Below the pieces are notes generated by a model. It made no database searches. It saw nothing but the letters and a program-made list of their open reading frames with translations, and was not told the origin of the DNA. Of a stretch of DNA of 64,000 bases, positions 54,280 to 64,000 are shown piece after piece. The DNA comes from Erwinia billingiae Eb661 (GTDB taxonomy: Bacteria; Pseudomonadota; Gammaproteobacteria; Enterobacterales; Enterobacteriaceae), in contig NC_014306.1 in the NCBI RefSeq assembly GCF_000196615.1, forward strand, positions 3,782,001 to 3,846,000, read 5' to 3'. The position numbers and the translations under genes were made by a program. Every line of letters starts with the position of its first letter. The stretch's first letter is position 1.

Positions 54280-56931
54280 ATGAGCCAACGCGGATTAGAA
54301 GCGCTGTTAAGACCTAAATCGATTGCGGTGATTGGTGCCTCTTCACGACCGGATCGCGCAGGGTATCTGATGATGCGTAACCTGCTGGCGGGCGGTTTTA
54401 ACGGTCCAATCCTGCCGGTCAACCCGAAATACCAAGCCGTTTGTGGCGTGCTCACCTGGCCTGATATCGCCAGCCTGCCCTTATCACCCGATCTTGCGGT
54501 CCTCTGTACCCATGCCAGCCGCAACCTTGACTTGCTGAAAGCGCTGGGTGAACGCGGCTGTAAGGCCTGCATCATCCTTTCGGCGCCCGCCAGTCAGCTT
54601 GATGCGTTAAAACAGTGCGCCAGCGAATGGCAAATTCGTCTGCTTGGCCCCAACAGTCTTGGCCTGCTGGCTCCCTGGCAGGGCTTAAACGCCAGCTTCT
54701 CACCTGTCCCGATTCAACAGGGAAAACTCGCCTTTATCTCTCAGTCTGCCGCGGTTTCTAATACTATTCTGGATTGGGCTCAGCAACGGCAACTCGGGTT
54801 TTCCTGGTTTATTGCACTTGGCGACAGCCTGGATATTGATGCCGACGACCTGCTGGATTTCCTCGCCAGAGATGGCAAAACCAGCGCGATCCTGCTCTAT
54901 CTGGAGCATCTCAGCGACGCCCGGCGCTTTGTTTCTGCGGCGCGCAGTGCTTCAAGGAATAAACCGATTCTGGTGATCAAAAGCGGTCGCAGTCAGCAGG
55001 CACAACAATTACTGAAAACCCATGCCGGCCTTGATGCTGCCTGGGATGCCGCTATCCAGCGCGCGGGTTTGTTGCGGGTACAGGACACCCATGAGCTGTT
55101 CTCCGCGGTAGAAACGCTTAGCCATATGCGCCCGTTGCGCGGCGAGCGGTTGATGATCGTCAGTAATGGCGCGGCCCCCGCGGCACTTGCGCTTGATGCG
55201 CTGGATGCCAGAAACGGCAAGCTGGCACAATTAAGTGAGGAACTACTCACTGACCTGCAAAGCCTGCTGCCTGATGAGATCAGCGCAGGTAATCCGCTGG
55301 ATTTGAAGGATGATGCCACGCCGGATCGCTATCTTCAGGTGGTCTCGCGCTTGCTGGATAGCCAGGACATTGACGCGCTGATGATTATTCACGCTCCCAG
55401 CGCTGTCGCACCCGCCACGCTGACCGCACAAAGGCTGATTGAAACCATCCTTAAACATCCCCGCGCCAAACAGATTTCTCTGTTGACCAACTGGTGCGGA
55501 GAGTTCTCTTCACTGGATGCGCGCCGGTTGTTCAGTGATGCCGGTATCCCAACCTACCGCACGCCTGAAGGGACGGTCACCGCCTTTATGCATATGGTGG
55601 AGTACCGCCGTAACCAGAAGCAGCTGCGTGAAACGCCGGCTCTGCCGCCGAACCTGACGGCGAATACCGCTGAGGCTCATCATTTGATCCGCCAGGCACT
55701 GGAAGATGGCGCCATTACGCTCGACACGCATGAAGTTCAGGCCATTTTACGCGCCTATGGGCTCAATACATTGCCAACCTGGATTGCCAGCGACAGTGCC
55801 GAAGCGGTGCACATCGCCGGTCAGATTGGCTATCCCGTTGCGCTGAAACTGCGGTCGCCGGACATTCTCCATAAGTCGGAGGTTCAGGGTGTGATGCTGT
55901 ATCTGCGCACCGCCAGCGAAGTTGAGCAGGCAGCAGAAGCCATTATCGATCGCGTCAAACTGGCCTTGCCGCAGGCAAATATTCATGGGCTTTTAGTGCA
56001 AAGCATGGCCAACCGTGCCGGAGCCCAGGAGTTAAGAATTGTGGTAGAACAGGACCCGGTTTTTGGACCGATGATCATGCTGGGAGAAGGTGGCATTGAG
56101 TGGCAAGCCGATAAACAGGCGGTGGTTGCTTTACCGCCGCTGAATATGACGCTGGCGCGCTATCTGGTTATTCAGGCCATCAAGAGCGGTAAAATCCGCA
56201 GCCGCAGCGCGCTCCAGCCGCTGGATATTGCCGGCATCAGCCAGGTGCTCGTGCAGGTTTCCAACCTGATCGTTGATTGCCCTGAGATCGTGCGGCTGGA
56301 CATTCATCCTCTACTGGCGTCGGGGTCTGAATTCTCACTGCTGGATGTCACCATGCAACTGGCTGATTTTGTCGGGGATCCCGAAGCGCGTCTGGCTATT
56401 CGCCCTTATCCTCATGCGCTTGAAGAATGGGTAGAGATGAAAAATGGCGAGAGCTGCCTGTTCCGCCCGATCCTGCCCGAAGATGAGCCGTTGTTACGCC
56501 AGTTCATTAGCCGGGTGACGAAGGAAGATCTTTATTATCGCTATTTCAGTGAGATCAATGAGTTCACTCATGACGATTTGGCTAACATGACGCAGATCGA
56601 CTACGATCGAGAGATGGCCTTTGTTGCTGTCCGTCAGCAAAATGGCAGTGATGAGATCATTGGTGTGACGCGTGCTATTTCCGATGCCGATAACATCGAT
56701 GCAGAGTTTTCCGTGCTGGTACGTTCCGATCTTAAAGGGCTGGGCCTGGGTCGGCGGCTGCTGGAGAAGATGATTATCTATACCCGTCAACATGGGTTAC
56801 AGCAGTTAAACGGTATTACCATGCCGGGCAATCAGGGGATGATTACGCTGGCACGCAAACTGGGATTTAGGGTTGATGTGCAGATTGAAGACGGCATTGT
56901 GGCCCTTTCGCTGCCTTTTTCGCCACCCTGA
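54280..56931 (+). CDS. patZ: Peptidyl-lysine N-acetyltransferase PatZ (YfiQ/Pka)
   Basis: PatZ acetylates lysines of metabolic enzymes such as acetyl-CoA synthetase. The 883 residues are in order: CoA-binding domain (about 8-140, SIAVIGASSRPDRAGY), succinyl-CoA-synthetase-like and ligase regions (about 150-470), ATP-grasp-like region (about 475-700) and a C-terminal GNAT domain (about 735-880, with LKGLGLGRRLLEKMI). GGGAGGGGAA precedes the ATG. It is 92 bp after tapT and may be cotranscribed. Confidence 0.95.
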   Translation: MSQRGLEALLRPKSIAVIGASSRPDRAGYLMMRNLLAGGFNGPILPVNPKYQAVCGVLTWPDIASLPLSPDLAVLCTHASRNLDLLKALGERGCKACIILSAPASQLDALKQCASEWQIRLLGPNSLGLLAPWQGLNASFSPVPIQQGKLAFISQSAAVSNTILDWAQQRQLGFSWFIALGDSLDIDADDLLDFLARDGKTSAILLYLEHLSDARRFVSAARSASRNKPILVIKSGRSQQAQQLLKTHAGLDAAWDAAIQRAGLLRVQDTHELFSAVETLSHMRPLRGERLMIVSNGAAPAALALDALDARNGKLAQLSEELLTDLQSLLPDEISAGNPLDLKDDATPDRYLQVVSRLLDSQDIDALMIIHAPSAVAPATLTAQRLIETILKHPRAKQISLLTNWCGEFSSLDARRLFSDAGIPTYRTPEGTVTAFMHMVEYRRNQKQLRETPALPPNLTANTAEAHHLIRQALEDGAITLDTHEVQAILRAYGLNTLPTWIASDSAEAVHIAGQIGYPVALKLRSPDILHKSEVQGVMLYLRTASEVEQAAEAIIDRVKLALPQANIHGLLVQSMANRAGAQELRIVVEQDPVFGPMIMLGEGGIEWQADKQAVVALPPLNMTLARYLVIQAIKSGKIRSRSALQPLDIAGISQVLVQVSNLIVDCPEIVRLDIHPLLASGSEFSLLDVTMQLADFVGDPEARLAIRPYPHALEEWVEMKNGESCLFRPILPEDEPLLRQFISRVTKEDLYYRYFSEINEFTHDDLANMTQIDYDREMAFVAVRQQNGSDEIIGVTRAISDADNIDAEFSVLVRSDLKGLGLGRRLLEKMIIYTRQHGLQQLNGITMPGNQGMITLARKLGFRVDVQIEDGIVALSLPFSPP

Positions 56932-57048
56932 TAATGTCTGGAAACGTAAAACTAAAACCATCGGGCCCGACTAATGGTAATATTCGCGGTTAGGGTGATG
57001 ATTTTATGGCAAAAGGCCATTCTATGAACAGAGAAGATACGCACTGTG

Positions 57049-58404
57049 ATGTTGTCTAAATTCAAACGTAATAAACACCAACAGCACCTTGCGCAACTGC
57101 CAAAACTGTCTCAGTCGGCTGCTGACTTCACGACGCTGTATTCAGCGGCTGATTTCCGTAAGACTTTGCTTGAGAAAATCGCCGGTGCGAAACATCGTAT
57201 CTGCATTGTGGCGCTTTATCTGGAAAACGATGACGGTGGCCGCAGCATTCTCAACGCGCTGTATGAAGCCAAACGCCTTCGCCCTGAGCTGGATGTCCGT
57301 GTCCTTGTGGACTGGCACCGCGCACAGCGTGGTCGTATTGGCGCAGCGCGTACGGCAACCAATGCCGATTGGTATTGTGAGTTGGCAGACGCTCACCCTG
57401 ACATTCACATCACCGTTTATGGCGTGCCGGTAAATACCCGTGAAGCCTTAGGCGTGCTGCATCTGAAAGGGTCGATCATCGATGATACCCTTTTCTATAC
57501 CGGTGCCAGCCTCAATGACGTCTATCTGCATCAGCATGATAAATACCGTTATGACCGCTATCAGCTGATTACCAATCCCACGCTGGCTAACACCATGTTC
57601 GACTGGATAGAAACCAACCTTATCCAGGCTGAAGCGGTGCATCGTCTCGATCAGCATGAGCGGCCAAAAAGTCCGGAAATCAAAAATGAAACTCGTCAGT
57701 TCCGCCAGGATCTGCGCGGGTTTGATTATGAGTTCGAAGGCGATGCCAATAATGAACAGTTGGCAGTGACTCCGTTAGTTGGGCTGGGCAAACGCAGCCT
57801 GCTCAACAAAACCATCTTCCACCTGATGCCTTGTGCTGAGCAAAAGCTGACGCTCTGTACTCCGTACTTCAATATGCCCGCCATCCTGGTGCGCAACATT
57901 ATCTGGTTACTGCGTCAGGGCCGCGAAGTTGAGATCATCGTCGGGGATAAAACGGCGAATGACTTCTACATCCCTGAAGATCAGCCGTTCAAGATTATCG
58001 GTGCCCTGCCTTACCTGTATGAGATCAACCTGCGCCGCTTCCTGAGCCGTTTGCAATATTACGTCACTAACGGCCAGTTGACGGTTCGCCTGTGGAAAGA
58101 CGGCGAGAACAGCTACCATCTTAAAGGCATGTGGGTAGATGACGAATGGCTGCTTATTACCGGGAATAACCTGAATCCGCGCGCATGGCGTCTCGATCTG
58201 GAAAATGCCGTCCTCATCCACGATCCACTCCAGCAGCTGGTTGAGCAAAGCCGCCACGAGCTGGCGCTGATCCGTCAAAACACCACCGTGGTTGAACACT
58301 TCCGCGATCTGGAAAGCATTGCCGATTACCCGCTTAAAGTGCGTAAGCTGATCCGCCGTCTGCGCCGTATCCGTATCGACAGGCTGATTAGCCGCATTCT
58401 GTAA
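57049..58404 (+). CDS. pssA: CDP-diacylglycerol-serine O-phosphatidyltransferase
   Basis: PssA makes phosphatidylserine from CDP-diacylglycerol and serine, the committed step to phosphatidylethanolamine. The protein has 451 residues from the ATG at 57049 (the GTG one codon earlier is less likely), equal to E. coli. It belongs to the phospholipase D superfamily with two HKD motifs, HLKGSIIDD and HLKGMWVDD. The basic C-terminus KLIRRLRRIRIDRLISRIL favours membrane and ribosome association. Confidence 0.97.
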   Translation: MLSKFKRNKHQQHLAQLPKLSQSAADFTTLYSAADFRKTLLEKIAGAKHRICIVALYLENDDGGRSILNALYEAKRLRPELDVRVLVDWHRAQRGRIGAARTATNADWYCELADAHPDIHITVYGVPVNTREALGVLHLKGSIIDDTLFYTGASLNDVYLHQHDKYRYDRYQLITNPTLANTMFDWIETNLIQAEAVHRLDQHERPKSPEIKNETRQFRQDLRGFDYEFEGDANNEQLAVTPLVGLGKRSLLNKTIFHLMPCAEQKLTLCTPYFNMPAILVRNIIWLLRQGREVEIIVGDKTANDFYIPEDQPFKIIGALPYLYEINLRRFLSRLQYYVTNGQLTVRLWKDGENSYHLKGMWVDDEWLLITGNNLNPRAWRLDLENAVLIHDPLQQLVEQSRHELALIRQNTTVVEHFRDLESIADYPLKVRKLIRRLRRIRIDRLISRIL

Positions 58405-58419
58405 GTTCGCTTAAATCAG

Positions 58420-58446
58420 GCCCTGTCAGTGACGGGGCTTTTTTTT
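58420..58446 (+). terminator. Terminator of pssA
   Basis: GCCCTGTC-AGT-GACGGGGC stem with one G-U pair followed by eight T. The yfiM ribosome-binding site begins directly after it. Confidence 0.9.
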
Positions 58447-58457
58447 AAGGAGAAGTA

Positions 58458-58778
58458 ATGCGCAAACTCGTGTTGCTGATGGTTCTCTGTTGCACCGGTT
58501 GTACCCATATGGCCAACGACAGCTGGACCGGCAAGGATAAAGCGGAGCATTTTGTTTCCTCTGCGGTACTGTCGGCGGCGGGAAGTGCTTATGGCGATAA
58601 ACAACACTGGAGCGAAGGCCGAAGCGCCAGCTTTGGCTTGATGTTTGCGCTCAGTTTGGGCGCGGCGAAAGAGTTGTACGACAGTCGGGAGGGAGGTTCT
58701 GGCTGGAGCTGGAAAGATTTCAGTTGGGATGTAGCCGGTGCTGCCACCGGCTACACGTTATGGAGTCTTGCCCGTTAA
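58458..58778 (+). CDS. yfiM: YfiM lipoprotein
   Basis: This 106-residue predicted lipoprotein has signal peptide [15 protein letters not shown], with lipidated Cys15. The rest is a YfiM/VanZ-like region with [20 protein letters not shown] and [20 protein letters not shown]. Function is unknown. AAGGAGAAG precedes the ATG. Its stop codon shares the bases TTAA with the kgtP stop on the other strand. Confidence 0.92.
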   Translation: MRKLVLLMVLCCTGCTHMANDSWTGKDKAEHFVSSAVLSAAGSAYGDKQHWSEGRSASFGLMFALSLGAAKELYDSREGGSGWSWKDFSWDVAGAATGYTLWSLAR

Positions 58779-60079
58779 AGCTTGATGCCATTCCCTCTTC
58801 GGTGCAGCATCAGCGACACCAGGAATGCAACGGCCCCCATCGCCGAGACATACCAGAAGAAGCTGGTCTCGCTGCCCGCCGCCTTCAGCGACAACGCCAC
58901 ATATTCTGCTGAACCGCCAAACAAAGCGTTGGCTACCGCGTAAGACAGTCCCACACCTAACGCGCGTACCTCCGGTGGAAACATCTCTGCCTTCAGGATC
59001 CCACTGATCGACGTGTAGAAGCTGGTGATCAGCAGTGAGATCATGACCAGTCCAAATGCCCCCCACGGACTGCTGATGTTTTGCAGCAATGTCAGCACCG
59101 GCACGGTACATATCGCCGCCAGCCCACCAAAGATCAGCATTGAGCTCCGGCGTCCAATTTTATCTGACAACGCTCCAATCAACGGCTGAATCAGCATAAA
59201 AATGAACAGTGCAGCGGTCATTAGCATACTGGCCGTTCGCGCATCCATACCCGAAGTGTTTACCAGATACTTCTGCATATAGGTGGTAAAGGTATAGAAG
59301 CTTAGCGAGCCGCCCGCCGTAAAACCAAGCACCATAATAAACGCGCGACGGTGTTTCCACAGACCTCTCAACGATCCGGCATCTTTATGCTGACGGGTTT
59401 TCTGATCGGATGTTTCATTCAGGGAACGGCGCAGATAGAGTGCAACGACGGCCAGCACGGCTCCGATTGCGAACGGTATTCTCCAGCCCCATGCACGAAG
59501 TTCTTCATCACTCAGGATCTGCTGCAACACCACCACGGTTAGCAGTGCCATCAATTGCCCACCAATCAGGGTGACATACTGGAATGAAGCATAGAATCCC
59601 TTCTTCCCTTCTACAGCGACTTCACTCATATAGGTTGCGCTGGTGCCGTACTCGCCGCCTACAGACAGCCCCTGGAACAAACGCGCTAACAGCAGTAAAG
59701 CCGGCGCCCAGACACCGATGGTGTCGTAACCCGGTAAACAGGCAATCACCAGCGATCCGAAACACATCATGCAGACCGAAATCAGCATTGATTTCTTACG
59801 ACCGTGCTTGTCGCCAATGTAGCCAAACAGCCAGCCACCGATGGGTCGCATCAGAAAGCCAGCGGCAAAGACACCTGCGGTCTGTAACAGCTGAGTTGTT
59901 GGGTTTCCTGAGGGGAAAAAGACGTGAGAAAAATAGAGAGAACAGAATGAATAGACATAAAAATCAAACCATTCGACCAGATTCCCTGATGATGCACCAA
60001 CAATTGCCCAGATACGTTGGCGCGTGGAGAGCGCATCGGCCGTAGCCTCAGGCTGCCGTTCTGACGTGGCATCTGCCAT
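58775..60079 (-). CDS. kgtP: Alpha-ketoglutarate permease
   Basis: KgtP imports 2-oxoglutarate with protons across the inner membrane (MFS, MHS family). The 434 residues have about 12 membrane segments, with [38 protein letters not shown] and [19 protein letters not shown]. It is convergent with yfiM and sits downstream of the rRNA operon in the same direction, as beside E. coli rrnG. Confidence 0.97.
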   Translation of the reverse strand: MADATSERQPEATADALSTRQRIWAIVGASSGNLVEWFDFYVYSFCSLYFSHVFFPSGNPTTQLLQTAGVFAAGFLMRPIGGWLFGYIGDKHGRKKSMLISVCMMCFGSLVIACLPGYDTIGVWAPALLLLARLFQGLSVGGEYGTSATYMSEVAVEGKKGFYASFQYVTLIGGQLMALLTVVVLQQILSDEELRAWGWRIPFAIGAVLAVVALYLRRSLNETSDQKTRQHKDAGSLRGLWKHRRAFIMVLGFTAGGSLSFYTFTTYMQKYLVNTSGMDARTASMLMTAALFIFMLIQPLIGALSDKIGRRSSMLIFGGLAAICTVPVLTLLQNISSPWGAFGLVMISLLITSFYTSISGILKAEMFPPEVRALGVGLSYAVANALFGGSAEYVALSLKAAGSETSFFWYVSAMGAVAFLVSLMLHRRGNGIKL

Positions 60080-60401
60080 AGAATTAACCTCTTTTATTAT
60101 TCCTTGCTAATAATTAGCGATAGAAGTGAAACAACAACCGGTAGTAAACCTTACTGGCAAGATGTTAATGAATTGTTTTAAGTATTAACGTTACAGAACT
60201 GTGAAGCAGGTTGGATTATAGAGTAAGTGTTTAATATCGCCATAAATGAAGGGTGTGGTGCGTCAGCACGGCGTTTTAGTTTTCTGGTTTTGGGGTGCTT
60301 GAGGATTTCAGTGGTGGGTTTTGGCCGTTATCAGGCGGGCCTGGGGAGTCCGGGAGCTGTTTTGAGGCGGGTCTGGCGTGGATTTTTGCTTTTTACGCAC
60401 A
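60080..60401. other. Region between rRNA terminator and kgtP, C-rich on the transcribed strand
   Basis: About 320 bp. The part 60240-60390, read leftward in the direction of rRNA and kgtP transcription, is strikingly rich in C and poor in G, like a Rho loading region. The remainder (60080-60200) is AT-rich and probably contains the kgtP promoter. The open frames on the plus strand look like composition artefacts. Confidence 0.5.
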
Positions 60402-60430
60402 CAAAAAAGCCCCATGCTTTCGCATGAGGC
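60402..60430 (-). terminator. Intrinsic terminator of the rRNA operon
   Basis: On the minus strand GCCTCATGC-GAAA-GCATGGGGC followed by TTTTTTG, 16 bp past the 5S gene. Confidence 0.92.
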
Positions 60431-60445
60431 TTGTCTGCTTGTTTG

Positions 60446-60565
60446 ATGCCTGGCAGTTCCCTACTCTCGCATGGGGAGACCCCACACTACCATCGGCGCT
60501 ACGGCGTTTCACTTCTGAGTTCGGCATGGGGTCAGGTGGGACCACCGCGCTAAAGCCGCCAGGCA
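60446..60565 (-). rRNA. rrf: 5S ribosomal RNA
   Basis: This 120-nt gene on the minus strand begins TGCCTGGCGGC and ends CTGCCAGGCAT; the two ends pair. Loop sequences CCGAACTCAGAAGTGAAACG are as in E. coli. It is the last gene of the operon, 104 bp after 23S. Confidence 0.98.
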
Positions 60566-60622
60566 AATTCTGTTATTCACGCCGCCATAGGGCCGCGCAA
60601 ATTTATCCGGTTCAAGCTGAAA

Positions 60623-60641
60623 ATATCGTTCGTGTCTCTCA
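60623..60641 (-). other. 3' half of the 23S precursor processing stem
   Basis: This stretch is complementary to 63623-63640 on the other side of 23S over about 18 positions with two irregularities. It would form the long-range stem cut by RNase III. Confidence 0.65.
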
Positions 60642-60669
60642 GACACCACCAGAACGCTTCTGGTGTTGT

Positions 60670-63576
<2,907 letters not shown>

Positions 63577-63622
63577 TCACAACCCACAAGCGTCCCGAAA
63601 GACACGTGCTGTTGTAAGCATT

Positions 63623-63640
63623 TGAGAGACTCGAACATAT
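63623..63640 (-). other. 5' half of the 23S precursor processing stem
   Basis: Partner of 60623-60641: on the minus strand it reads ATATGTTCGAGTCTCTCA. It lies 47 bp before the 23S 5' end. Confidence 0.65.
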
Positions 63641-63707
63641 CGTTAATTTCATTCTTATTACGGAGAATGAAAACGACATGTCGTTTCAATTTTCAGCTTG
63701 TTCCGGA

Positions 63708-63720
63708 TTGTTAAAGAGCA
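63708..63720 (-). promoter_or_regulatory. rRNA spacer boxA antitermination element
   Basis: TGCTCTTTAACAA on the minus strand matches the boxA of enteric rRNA operons, bound by NusB/NusE. It lies between tRNA-Glu and 23S, where E. coli also has one. Confidence 0.88.
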
Positions 63721-63804
63721 AATATCTCAAACGTGACTCGTCCTTGCGGAGAGAATCAGTTTTGAGATACTGGTTGATAATGTCTTTCACTCATTATCAG
63801 GAGA

Positions 63805-63880
63805 TGGCGTCCCCAAGGGGATTCGAACCCCTGTTACAGCCGTGAAAGGGCAGTGTCCTGGGCCTCTAGACGATGGGGAC
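63805..63880 (-). tRNA. gltT: tRNA-Glu (UUC)
   Basis: This 76-nt gene sits in the 16S-23S spacer with an encoded CCA. The anticodon TTC is at 63844-63846. The acceptor stem GTCCCCA/TGGGGAC pairs fully, and the T-arm GGGGTTCGAATCCCC is standard. The anticodon stem reads CTGCC/GGCTG, which leaves a U-U pair at positions 28-42. The copy letter of the gene symbol is arbitrary. Confidence 0.96.
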
Positions 63881-63953
63881 TCTGTTACTGTTGCTCATTA
63901 CGTTTTCTATCAGACAATCTGTTGTGGACACTACGCGGGAAGGTATCTTCAGG

Positions 63954-64000
63954 TAAGGAGGTGATCCAACCGCAGGTTCCCCTACGGTTACCTTGTTACG
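63954..64000 (-). rRNA. rrs: 16S ribosomal RNA, 3' end only
   Basis: The last 47 nt of 16S, ending GGATCACCTCCTTA with the anti-Shine-Dalgarno sequence. The rest lies beyond the right edge of the window, as do the operon promoters. Confidence 0.97.

Overview
The window is a contiguous piece of a gammaproteobacterial chromosome of the order Enterobacterales. Nearly every gene has a recognisable Escherichia coli K-12 counterpart, and most are in the same local order. The tmRNA tag reads ANDENYALAA. A RIO-family kinase, a tsx gene and a solitary iron-type binding protein sit where K-12 has other genes, so this is not E. coli. An Erwinia/Pantoea-like genus is my best guess, made from memory and not tested. 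I saw no insertion sequence, prophage, CRISPR array, plasmid module or defence system.

Layout. 1-9.97 kb: the purL N-terminal half, mltF, tadA, pgpC, the N-acetylmuramate set murP-murQ/murR, yfhL, acpS and pdxJ. 10-15.3 kb: recO-era-rnc and lepB-lepA. 15.5-16.8 kb: a Fur-box-preceded solitary substrate-binding protein. 16.9-19.7 kb: the sigma-E operon (a small upstream ORF, rpoE, rseA, rseB, rseC). 20-25.5 kb: nadB, trmN6, srmB, grcA, ung. 25.5-31.3 kb: grpE/nadK, recN, bamE, rnfH-ratA, smpB, ssrA. 31.3-38.2 kb: RIO kinase, tsx, speG, an unrecognised lipoprotein, mmuM-mmuP, ygaC, ygaM. 38.4-46.2 kb: nrdHIEF and proVWX. 46.2-51.6 kb: an intact ygaY-type MFS gene, a decayed ygaH remnant, mprA-emrA-emrB. 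51.6-60.1 kb: yfiF, trxC, tapT, patZ, pssA, yfiM, kgtP. 60.4-64 kb: a leftward rRNA operon (16S 3' end, tRNA-Glu, 23S, 5S, terminator).

Regulation is unusually legible. I could place sites close to consensus for PurR (purL), Fur (binding protein), sigma-E (rpoE), NadR (nadB), FNR (grcA), sigma-32 (grpE), LexA (recN), CRP (tsx), MetJ (mmuPM), NrdR (nrdHIEF) and, more weakly, OxyR (trxC). Two palindromes between murQ and murR are candidate MurR operators. The genes therefore cover stress responses (sigma-E, heat shock, SOS, oxidative, osmotic), ribosome biogenesis and rescue, nucleotide and cofactor synthesis, and amino-sugar and methyl-group salvage.

Compared with the K-12 map as I remember it, the block grpE-to-emrB lies between ung and yfiF, whereas in K-12 ung and yfiF are neighbours and grpE-emrB lies beyond the rRNA operon. 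Both junctions fall at bidirectional terminators. I did not find a convincing new biological system. The most interesting items are the sigma-E promoter embedded in the small rpoE leader ORF, the paired murQ/murR palindromes, the solitary Fur-linked binding protein between lepA and rseC, the decayed ygaH, and several unexplained intergenic inverted repeats.
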